Shown here one piece after another: positions 36,476 through 43,136 of a stretch of 64,000 nt of DNA. Both the position numbers and the translations under genes were made by a program. The notes under the pieces were generated by a model, which saw nothing but the letters and a program-made list of their open reading frames with translations, was not told the origin of the DNA and searched no databases. Within the stretch, counting starts at the first letter, position 1; the number at the start of each line of letters is the position of its first letter. Source of the DNA: Candidatus Villigracilis affinis (GTDB lineage Bacteria > Chloroflexota > Anaerolineae > Anaerolineales > Villigracilaceae); NCBI GenBank assembly GCA_016718275.1, contig JADKEA010000024.1, positions 1 through 64,000 of the forward strand, in the 5' to 3' direction.

Positions 36476-37359
36476 TGTTCCGCCTCAATTTTGGTAGTGT
36501 AACGAATATAAGGAATAATAAGGACTGCAATGCTGATGAGCAGGAGAACGCCAACCGCCGCACCACGTCCGTAGAACAAACCGTCGAAAGTGATCTGCCA
36601 CATGTAAATAGCTGGCACATCCAGTGGAAGTTGTTTGCCTGCGATGGCGACGATTAAGTCAAAGACCTTAAGAGACATGTGGCCGAGAATAATAAGCGCG
36701 GAAAGTGTAACGGGGGAGAGCAGGGGCAGCATGATGTGGCGATAAATTTGCAGTTCGTTTGCCCCGTCTATGCGTGCTGCTTCTTTCAGGTCTTCCGGAA
36801 TGGCACGCAAACCTGCCAGATAAAGAGCCATTGTATAGCCGGACATTTGCCAGATAGCTGCAAGTGCAATGGCCGCTATACCCCATGTGGGAGTGGTATG
36901 CCATTGGTTCACAAGCGAATCCAACCCCATATTTGTAAACAATAAATTAAGCCCGCTGGTGCGAGAGCCTCCAGCAGGATTCATCAGCCAGCGCCAGACA
37001 ACACCTGTGACGATATAGGAAATTGCCATGGGAAACAAAAATAAACTACGGAAGAAACTTTCCCCTTTCAAGCCCTGATCAAGCATTACGGCGAGAGTAA
37101 ACCCCAACAAAATACTGCCAATAACAAATACCCCCGTGAAGATCAATGTATTGCGAATATCTATTTGAAAGCGTGGGTCGGCGAAAAGGTCAAGATAATT
37201 TTGGATACCATTCCATGTGTAATCTGCGCTCAAGCCTTTCCATTTGCTCAGAGATACGCGTACTGACCAGCCTATAAATGCGTAGACAAAGATCAAAATG
37301 GCCAGAATGGATGGCGAGATAAGAAGGATATTTAGGTAACGATCTTTATCTCTTAACAT
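36472..37359 (-). CDS. glucose-type CUT1 permease (GtsB/MalF-like), hybrid operon
   Basis: A 295-residue permease of the short MalF type, with six to seven membrane segments. The EAA loop reads KEAARIDGANELQIYRHI, and RSLFLFPMAISYIVTGVVWRW lies in a conserved core helix. It is the second gene of the operon, separated from the fused binding protein by 96 bp that carry a hairpin, and it overlaps the GtsC-like gene by four bases. Expected to take substrate from the C-terminal (GtsA-like) half of the binding protein. Confidence 0.9.
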   Translation of the reverse strand: MLRDKDRYLNILLISPSILAILIFVYAFIGWSVRVSLSKWKGLSADYTWNGIQNYLDLFADPRFQIDIRNTLIFTGVFVIGSILLGFTLAVMLDQGLKGESFFRSLFLFPMAISYIVTGVVWRWLMNPAGGSRTSGLNLLFTNMGLDSLVNQWHTTPTWGIAAIALAAIWQMSGYTMALYLAGLRAIPEDLKEAARIDGANELQIYRHIMLPLLSPVTLSALIILGHMSLKVFDLIVAIAGKQLPLDVPAIYMWQITFDGLFYGRGAAVGVLLLISIAVLIIPYIRYTTKIEAEQ

Positions 37360-37395
37360 GGAATGCCTCGATATTGGAATGGGCTAATGATAGTG

Positions 37396-37434
37396 GTTGA
37401 GGCTCCGTATCCATAGATCGTACGGAGCCTCAAC
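37396..37434 (-). other. intercistronic hairpin after fused binding-protein gene
   Basis: A perfect 14-bp stem, GTTGAGGCTCCGTA (37396-37409) with its complement at 37421-37434, and an 11-base loop. No U-run follows. Same position relative to the binding-protein gene as the hairpins at 11235 and 29086. Confidence 0.8.
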
Positions 37435-37455
37435 GATTTTAACACTAAGATTTAT

Positions 37456-39765
37456 TTATTTGCAGGGACCCGAGCTGGCACATGCAGCTACAAGGGCAGT
37501 TTGGAAGCCTTCCACGTTGCCGTCGGCAATATACAAGCCAAGTGCGGTGTCGATCTCTGTCTTCCAAGAGTCATTGGCTACTACACCGTGAGTCAAGGAA
37601 CCAACTACGATGTTGGATGACCAATCATCCATGGCTGACTGGAGATATACACCGAAGAGGGACTTATCACAATCGGTGCGGGCACAGATCGAACCCTTGA
37701 CAGGGTTAAACGCTTCCTGACCTTCCTTGGAACCAGCGATCTTCAACCAGGCAGTTGCAGCTTCTGCATCAGGAGCGCCAACCGCAAGTACGAATGAGTC
37801 GGAAAGGAATTGGAAGACGCCATCGCTACCGGGAGTGGCAGCCCAGCCATAGTCGGTGTTGGGGGCCTTGCCCAGTTCGCGGAAATAGCCTTCAGCCCAG
37901 TCTCCCATCACATTGAACGCCGCGTCGCCATTGATGACGAGTTGCGCGGCATCCTGCCATGAAAGAGATGACGAATCGCTGTTGGCATAAGTCAATACTT
38001 TGGCATAATTATCCAAAGCGGTCTTGACTTCGGGGCTCGCCCAGTCGGTGGTACCATCCCATAAGCCATTATAGGCATCGGCACCAAGAGTGCCAAGCAA
38101 AACGGTCTCAAGCAGATGCATCTTGGTCCATTGTTCACCGAGGGCTAGCGGCTGGACACCGGCGGCTTGCAAAGTGTCCATTGCAGAGAACCATTCATCC
38201 ATGGTGGTGGGGACTTCAACGCCGTTGTCAGCGAGTACGGTGGGGTTGTACCAAAGTACATTGGCACGGTGGATGTTAACCGGCACAGAATAGATGCTGC
38301 CATCGTTTGAGATGAGCGGGATGAGAGTTTCAGGCATAACATCAAGCCAGCCTTCGGCTTCATAGAGGTCATTCAGCGGTTCGATCTGGCCTCCAGCAAC
38401 ATATGTACCGATCAATTCCTGACCAGCATGACCTTGCCAGCTATCAGGCGGGTCGCCAGCTTGTAAGCGAGTAGCAAGTACAGCACGTGCATTGGTGCCA
38501 GCACCACCAGCAACTGCGGCATTGACGAATTCAATATCAGGATATTGAGCGCCAAATACGCCGATCATAGCTTCAAGACCAGCGGCTTCACCGCCACCGG
38601 TCCACCAAGAGAATACTTCAACTGAGCCGGTAGCAGCAGGAGGAACAGATGCGCCATCCAAGCCGGTGAAGTCGCTGGCGGGATAATAACCGGAGTCGAT
38701 CAAAGCAGATTGAACATTTTCCTTGGTGACTGTAACAACAACGGTTGGGTTGGCAGGAACATCGATCTTGCCGTTGTTGTAGGAGTTCGATGCTTTAGGT
38801 GTGCCACCTTCAACGAAGGTTACAGCAGCGGCAATGGCATCATCAACCAGAGTGCGGACATCCTTGAAAACGGTCATGGACTGCTTGCCATCGATGATGT
38901 ACTGGACGGAAGCTTTTTCAGCATCCTGACCGGTGACAGCATAGCTGGTGACATCTTTGTCAGCGCCGAAAGCATCGGCGATCGCGCGAGCGGTCCCGTC
39001 ATTCGGGGCAAGGATGAAGACATTGCCTTTGTCAGCGGCCGCGGCTGCTGTGAGGTTGGCTTCAGCTAAATTCTTGGCGGTGTTGAAATCCCAGTTGGTC
39101 GTGACTTGACCAATGATTGCGGATTGTTCATCGCGGGTGAGGGTGGCTTTGTCCTGAAGTGCGACGGCTTCGCTAGAGTTCTTGATGACGAAAGTGCCGT
39201 CAGCGATCTTGGGCTGGAGTACATTCCAAGCGCCTTCAAAGAATAGGAAGGCGTTGTTGTCGGAGGCTGCGCCAGCATATAAATATAGAGGGTTGCCTGT
39301 GCCAGTGGCGTTGTCGACCAGGTATTGAGCCTGGGCGGCACCCACGGAAATGCTGTCAAATGTGACGTAGAAGTCGACAGCGTCGGTGTCGCGGATCAAG
39401 CGATCATACGAGATCACTTTCACACCGGCAGCGCGCGCGGCTTCAGCAGCAGCACCAGCAGCGGCACCATCTTGCGGGGTGAGGATGATGACTTTGACAC
39501 CTTTGGTGATCAGAGATTCGACATTGGCTTTTTCTTTTGCTGAATCACCCTGACTAAAAAGAATCTCCACATCGTAGCCAGCTGCTGTCAGTGCGTCTTT
39601 GAAACGGGTTTCATCCTGCACCCAGCGAGGTTCATCTTTGGTCGGAAGTACGATACCAACTGCGAGTTTGGTGGCTGATTCGGTTGGTGCAGTGGGACCA
39701 CAAGCGGCGAGCGCCATGGAGACAAGCACCAAAACGCTCAACAATGTAAACAACTTTTTATTCAT
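37456..39765 (-). CDS. hybrid sugar-binding lipoprotein: XylF-like plus GtsA-like domains
   Basis: A 769-residue lipoprotein joining two unrelated binding folds. Start ATG at 39765 has AAGGAG upstream; the lipobox LAAC gives C22. Residues about 33-365 are a type I periplasmic-binding domain of the XylF/ChvE kind (VGIVLPTKDEPRWVQDETRF, VISYDRLIRDTDAVDFYVTF, VTGQDAEKASVQYIIDGKQS). After a short linker (DGASVPPAATG), residues 381-769 are a family 1 binding protein close to glucose-binding proteins such as that of Thermus (VEVFSWWTGGGEAAGLEAMI, GDPPDSWQGHAGQELIGTYV, VNIHRANVLWYNP, FNVMGDWAEGYF, NPVKGSI). Each half is full length. The operon that follows encodes CUT1 permeases and a CUT2 ATPase and permease, matching the two halves. 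I know of no characterised protein of this architecture. Confidence 0.93.
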   Translation of the reverse strand: MNKKLFTLLSVLVLVSMALAACGPTAPTESATKLAVGIVLPTKDEPRWVQDETRFKDALTAAGYDVEILFSQGDSAKEKANVESLITKGVKVIILTPQDGAAAGAAAEAARAAGVKVISYDRLIRDTDAVDFYVTFDSISVGAAQAQYLVDNATGTGNPLYLYAGAASDNNAFLFFEGAWNVLQPKIADGTFVIKNSSEAVALQDKATLTRDEQSAIIGQVTTNWDFNTAKNLAEANLTAAAAADKGNVFILAPNDGTARAIADAFGADKDVTSYAVTGQDAEKASVQYIIDGKQSMTVFKDVRTLVDDAIAAAVTFVEGGTPKASNSYNNGKIDVPANPTVVVTVTKENVQSALIDSGYYPASDFTGLDGASVPPAATGSVEVFSWWTGGGEAAGLEAMIGVFGAQYPDIEFVNAAVAGGAGTNARAVLATRLQAGDPPDSWQGHAGQELIGTYVAGGQIEPLNDLYEAEGWLDVMPETLIPLISNDGSIYSVPVNIHRANVLWYNPTVLADNGVEVPTTMDEWFSAMDTLQAAGVQPLALGEQWTKMHLLETVLLGTLGADAYNGLWDGTTDWASPEVKTALDNYAKVLTYANSDSSSLSWQDAAQLVINGDAAFNVMGDWAEGYFRELGKAPNTDYGWAATPGSDGVFQFLSDSFVLAVGAPDAEAATAWLKIAGSKEGQEAFNPVKGSICARTDCDKSLFGVYLQSAMDDWSSNIVVGSLTHGVVANDSWKTEIDTALGLYIADGNVEGFQTALVAACASSGPCK

Positions 39766-39845
39766 TCTTCTCTCCTTACGTAGTTTTTTCTTGATGGTTA
39801 GATGACAATTGTCTGTTTGAATGTGGGTATTTACCGGCTTTTGCA

Positions 39846-39860
39846 ATCACCTCCTTTTAT
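39846..39860 (-). promoter_or_regulatory. anti-SD-like leader element, copy 3
   Basis: On the minus strand ATAAAAGGAGGTGAT, about 80 bases before the fused-binding-protein ATG and just after the U-run of the leader terminator. A TTG one base past its end opens an in-frame 27-residue extension of the protein (QKPVNTHIQTDN...), which has no signal-peptide character; I prefer the ATG at 39765. Confidence 0.6.
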
Positions 39861-39868
39861 GATAAGAC

Positions 39869-39915
39869 AAAAAAAGCGAAGTATTTACGTTCAAAACGAA
39901 CGTAAATACTTCGCT
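39869..39915 (-). terminator. leader terminator upstream of hybrid operon
   Basis: Arms AGCGAAGTATTTACGTTC (39875-39892) and its exact complement (39898-39915) give an 18-bp stem with a five-base loop. In the minus-strand transcript a run of seven U follows (39869-39875). It lies between the predicted promoter (about 40110) and the first gene (39765), so it could attenuate the operon. It would also stop read-through from the kinase gene. Confidence 0.92.
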
Positions 39916-40116
39916 AATGGCATACTTGGAAACGAATAAGTTCATGAGTATATCCATAAAGAATTGACCAGGAAAACTGCCTTTGACGCATTCGAATGTA
40001 AAGCTGGATATGAAATTGATTTTGAAAGCTAAGATTTACTTATAATTCTTATACCTTGATCTGACGATTGGATGGCATAGTTTCACCGTAAAGCCACCAA
40101 ACTGCTACCTTAATTG

Positions 40117-40145
40117 AGTATATAGTTTATCAATCAGATTGTGCA
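40117..40145 (-). promoter_or_regulatory. predicted promoter of hybrid import operon
   Basis: On the minus strand TGCACA (40140-40145), a 17-bp spacer and TATACT (40117-40122). The predicted start near 40110 gives a leader of about 345 bases that contains the terminator at 39869-39915. C-rich motifs lie directly upstream. Confidence 0.5.
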
Positions 40146-40152
40146 TGTCTTA

Positions 40153-40213
40153 ATCCCCCAATTTCATGAGTGTAACCCCCCTTTTTTAATAGGGGAAATC
40201 CCCTAATTTACCC
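40153..40213. promoter_or_regulatory. phased C-rich motifs, candidate response-regulator sites
   Basis: C-runs centred at about 40157, 40178, 40201 and 40212 are spaced roughly 21, 23 and 10 bp, near multiples of a helical turn. One forms an inverted repeat TAGGGGA AA TCCCCTA (40190-40205). They lie about 45-100 bp upstream of the predicted transcription start, a usual place for an activator. The divergently encoded LuxR-type regulator next door is the obvious candidate to bind them. The rest of 39916-40247 holds nothing I recognise. Confidence 0.45.
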
Positions 40214-40247
40214 TTGCCAAATGTGTTTCGATTTTCTGGTTAGGAAT

Positions 40248-41921
40248 TCAGGCTGTGATAAGTGGGTATGGACTGGGTATCTCCACTTGAAGAATTGTGC
40301 CGTTTCCTTTTGAAGATTCTATATTCATAACCCCGCCCAGCAGGGCAACACGTTCACTAATGCCGACGAGACCGAAATGCTTGTTCAGAGAAAGGGAAGC
40401 CAGATCCGTTGGGACTGGTAAACCCTGGCCATCATCTTCCAAGCGCACTAATATGTTGGTGGATGAAGTCCGTTGCAGAGAAAGTCTGACATGGTGTGCC
40501 GCTGCGTGTTTGCGAATATTGTTCAGTCCTTCCTGCACAATGCGGAAAATTGACAATTCTATTGTTTCAGGCAAACGTCCCAGCGTTGGGTCGATTTCCA
40601 GTTGAAGTTGAATTTCGTTTCTTTCCACCCACTCATGGGCAAGCGAATCGATCGCCGCTGTTAGCCCGTGATGATCAATTGTCGGCGGACGCAGGTCACT
40701 GCACATCTCTCGCAATTCCCCAACCAGATTTCGAATGCCCAGTCGGATGGCGGCTACATCCTTTTGTAAAGCCGGTGATCTTTCCAATTCCTCGATCTCC
40801 TCCAAATGATAACCGAGCCCCAAAAGGTCTTGAATGATCTGATCGTGTAATTCCCGCGCAAGTACTTTACGCTCCTCTTCTCGTTCGGTTATTAAGCGTC
40901 GTTGAGTGGCCTGCAGCGCGGCGTTTAGTTGATCCAGTGCCACGAGTTGATTGCCGAGGCGCTCGACCAGTTGTCGGTTTTGAGAGTTGCGAGCCTCCAA
41001 ACTTTCCTTCAGGGACACCTGGGTTTTGCGTAATTGCTCAGATTGATGTTGAGCAGAATGGTAACTTTCCAGCGCCCAAATAAGAGGGGATACCTGCTCT
41101 TGTCCGGACGACCCTACGATTAACTCAACAATCTCGCGTGGTGTTGACTCTGCTGTTCGACGGTCGGCTACCAACCTGCCTTCGTACAAAACAATAATTC
41201 GATCTGTGACCGTAAACAAGTGTTTAAGATCGTCGCTGCTTATGATAATGGATGTGCCTTGGGCAGCCAGCTTTTTGATTTTATTCAACAGGATCTTTTG
41301 GCGCTGGAAACTTAATATTGGGATAATGTCATCCAAAAGCAGGAGGCGGCTGGACCTGTTAAGGGTCCGCAGCAACATAACTACTTGTCGCTGTTCATCA
41401 GAAAGATTACCGACCGATTCATGTGCCAGATCTGGCGAAAGTTCAAATTCAGCCAATAGCTCTCGTGCGACATCTACCATGCGGGCCCAGTCGATGACAC
41501 CGAATTTGGAAAATTTCCTTATCTCACGCCCTAATAGAATGTTTTCCGTTACATTGAATTGTTCCACTAGGCCAGAAGTACGACGGGTTGTTTCGACATT
41601 GGAATCACGGTCTAATAGGAGGTTGGCAGAGAAGTCGAACCAATTAAGCAGACCAGCCGTCTGGTATACGGTTTCAATTCCAAATTTTTGCGCTTGAATG
41701 CGGTTTGAAAACCTGCGGTGTATTCCATCAAAGTTGATCGTGCCGGATGAGGGTGCCATGGCTCCATTTAACAGATGGAATAAAGTTGACTTCCCCGCGC
41801 CTTGACGACCCACAAGGCCTATTACCTCACCTTGTGCAAGTGAAAAGGACACATCCTTCAAAACAGGCAGGCGATTAAAATTCTTTGACAAATTTTCGAC
41901 ACGCAATAGAGGTTCAGCCAT
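40248..41921 (-). CDS. ABC ATPase domain-histidine kinase fusion
   Basis: A 557-residue soluble protein. Residues 1-270 are an ABC cassette like the first half of CUT2 ATPases (VENLSKNFNRLPVLKDVSF; Walker A GRQGAGKST 38-46; YQ at 86-87). Its catalytic motifs are degraded: the signature is LSDEQ (173-177), Walker B ends LLLLDD (193-198) with Asp for the catalytic Glu, and the switch histidine is replaced by S229. ATP binding is plausible, efficient hydrolysis is not. Residues about 283-355 look like a coiled coil. A HisKA_3 domain follows with phosphoacceptor H359 (ARELHDQIIQDLLG), then HATPase_c with N-box EGLNNIRKH and G boxes DDGQGLP and GLVGISERV, all intact. No membrane segment is seen. 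The response regulator is encoded divergently 97 bp away, and the hybrid import operon lies downstream. Confidence 0.93.
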   Translation of the reverse strand: MAEPLLRVENLSKNFNRLPVLKDVSFSLAQGEVIGLVGRQGAGKSTLFHLLNGAMAPSSGTINFDGIHRRFSNRIQAQKFGIETVYQTAGLLNWFDFSANLLLDRDSNVETTRRTSGLVEQFNVTENILLGREIRKFSKFGVIDWARMVDVARELLAEFELSPDLAHESVGNLSDEQRQVVMLLRTLNRSSRLLLLDDIIPILSFQRQKILLNKIKKLAAQGTSIIISSDDLKHLFTVTDRIIVLYEGRLVADRRTAESTPREIVELIVGSSGQEQVSPLIWALESYHSAQHQSEQLRKTQVSLKESLEARNSQNRQLVERLGNQLVALDQLNAALQATQRRLITEREEERKVLARELHDQIIQDLLGLGYHLEEIEELERSPALQKDVAAIRLGIRNLVGELREMCSDLRPPTIDHHGLTAAIDSLAHEWVERNEIQLQLEIDPTLGRLPETIELSIFRIVQEGLNNIRKHAAAHHVRLSLQRTSSTNILVRLEDDGQGLPVPTDLASLSLNKHFGLVGISERVALLGGVMNIESSKGNGTILQVEIPSPYPLITA

Positions 41922-41983
41922 GACTTATTTTAACCTGAATTCTTCGATAATTAACCGAATGGAACTCGCCAATAAATAGATAC

Positions 41984-42012
41984 TGGTCAGGGATTGTCAG
42001 TTAGGGCATAAT
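41984..42012 (+). promoter_or_regulatory. predicted promoter of response-regulator gene
   Basis: TGGTCA (41984-41989), 17-bp spacer, CATAAT (42007-42012). The predicted start coincides with the A of the ATG at 42019 and no Shine-Dalgarno is present, so the mRNA may be leaderless. The kinase gene is transcribed away from the same 97-bp gap. Confidence 0.5.
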
Positions 42013-42018
42013 AGCTTT

Positions 42019-43068
42019 ATGCCCCCCATAAGAGTTTTATTGGCTGACGACCACACCGTGGTTCGCGCCGGTTTGCGGAATGCGCTTGAAGTATTACCTA
42101 ATTTGGAAATATTAGGCGAAGTTGGAAACGGCCATGATTTGATGGAAGCATTGGCCCGCATTCGTCCCGACCTTCTGGTCATGGATGTGAGTATGCCTGA
42201 TTTTGAGCCGATTTCAGCCGTTCAAAAGATTAAATCCGAGTATCCGAATATAAAAATCCTGATAGTCAGCGCATATGACGATGAATCCTATGTCGTGGGG
42301 TTGTTAAGAGCCGGTGCCAACGGATATCACATGAAAGATCAACCCTTGGCTGACCTTCAGCTCGCAGCTCAAAGGATTTTGAGCGGTGAACGCTGGATCT
42401 CTGGCAGCTTGATCGATCGGCTTACAAACCGCCATCCCGCCTCCTCGCTTCCCAATACACCCTGGCTTACACGCCGACAGCGCGAATTGTTGCGTTTGAT
42501 TGCCCAAGGGAGTGACAATCGCAATATTGCATTAACCCTGGATCTAAGCGTCAAGACCATTGAAAACCATTTAACAGCCTTATATCGGGTTTTGGGTGTC
42601 GATAGCAGGCTAAAAGCATTGAATTATGCATTGCGCCACCCTGAATTGCTGGCTTCAAGTGGACAGGAAATGGTTGAAACGGAGCCTGCTCAGATTGAGC
42701 ATGCCCTTAGTGTTCTGGTTGTAGATGACAACACCCGTTACCGTCAGCAGCTTAAAAGGCTGATCGGCAAGATATATCCTACTTCCATGCTTTATGAAGC
42801 TGAAAATGTATTCGAGGCTTTGAGCCTGGGAGACCAGGTAAAACCTCAACTTGCTTTCATTGATGTCGTTTTGCGGGATGAAGATGGAATACTGTGTGCA
42901 CGTCGACTGCGCACGATTTCACCCTTGACACGGATTGTAGTCATTAGTGCCTATCCAGACCGAGAATTCCGAAAGCAGGCATTGTCGGCCGGAGTCATTG
43001 CCTTCCTGGATAAAAAGGACCTTGACACAGCCTCCATGCGGCAAGTGATTGAAGATGCTCTCCGATAG
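42019..43068 (+). CDS. response regulator, REC-LuxR HTH-REC
   Basis: A 349-residue NarL/FixJ-type regulator with an extra receiver at the end. REC1 (about 4-120) has the acidic pair D10-D11, phosphoacceptor D56 and K106. The LuxR helix-turn-helix is at about 148-208 (LTRRQRELLRLIAQGSDNRN, LSVKTIENHLTALYRVLG). REC2 (about 231-349) has D236-D237, phosphoacceptor D282 (AFIDVVLRDEDG) and K332-K333. Both receivers therefore look able to accept phosphate. NarL-type regulators normally end after the HTH. It is divergent from the ABC-kinase fusion, its probable partner, and a terminator follows at 43079. Confidence 0.92.
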   Translation: MPPIRVLLADDHTVVRAGLRNALEVLPNLEILGEVGNGHDLMEALARIRPDLLVMDVSMPDFEPISAVQKIKSEYPNIKILIVSAYDDESYVVGLLRAGANGYHMKDQPLADLQLAAQRILSGERWISGSLIDRLTNRHPASSLPNTPWLTRRQRELLRLIAQGSDNRNIALTLDLSVKTIENHLTALYRVLGVDSRLKALNYALRHPELLASSGQEMVETEPAQIEHALSVLVVDDNTRYRQQLKRLIGKIYPTSMLYEAENVFEALSLGDQVKPQLAFIDVVLRDEDGILCARRLRTISPLTRIVVISAYPDREFRKQALSAGVIAFLDKKDLDTASMRQVIEDALR

Positions 43069-43078
43069 GGCGTTTGGA

Positions 43079-43118
43079 AATAAAAGACACAGGCAATTAA
43101 TCTCCTGTGTCTTTTATT
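43079..43118. terminator. bidirectional terminator, regulator and enolase
   Basis: A 15-bp stem (43079-43093 with 43104-43118) flanked by A- and T-rich ends serves two convergent genes: the response regulator (plus) and enolase (minus). Confidence 0.92.
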
Positions 43119-43136
43119 TAATGATATGTATTTGGT

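Noticed and set aside
39766..39846. N-terminal extension of the fused binding protein from the TTG at 39846
   Set aside because: It would bury the lipoprotein signal 27 residues inside the protein, while ATG 39765 has a good Shine-Dalgarno. The TTG does follow a perfect SD-like element, so the point is noted in the leader finding.
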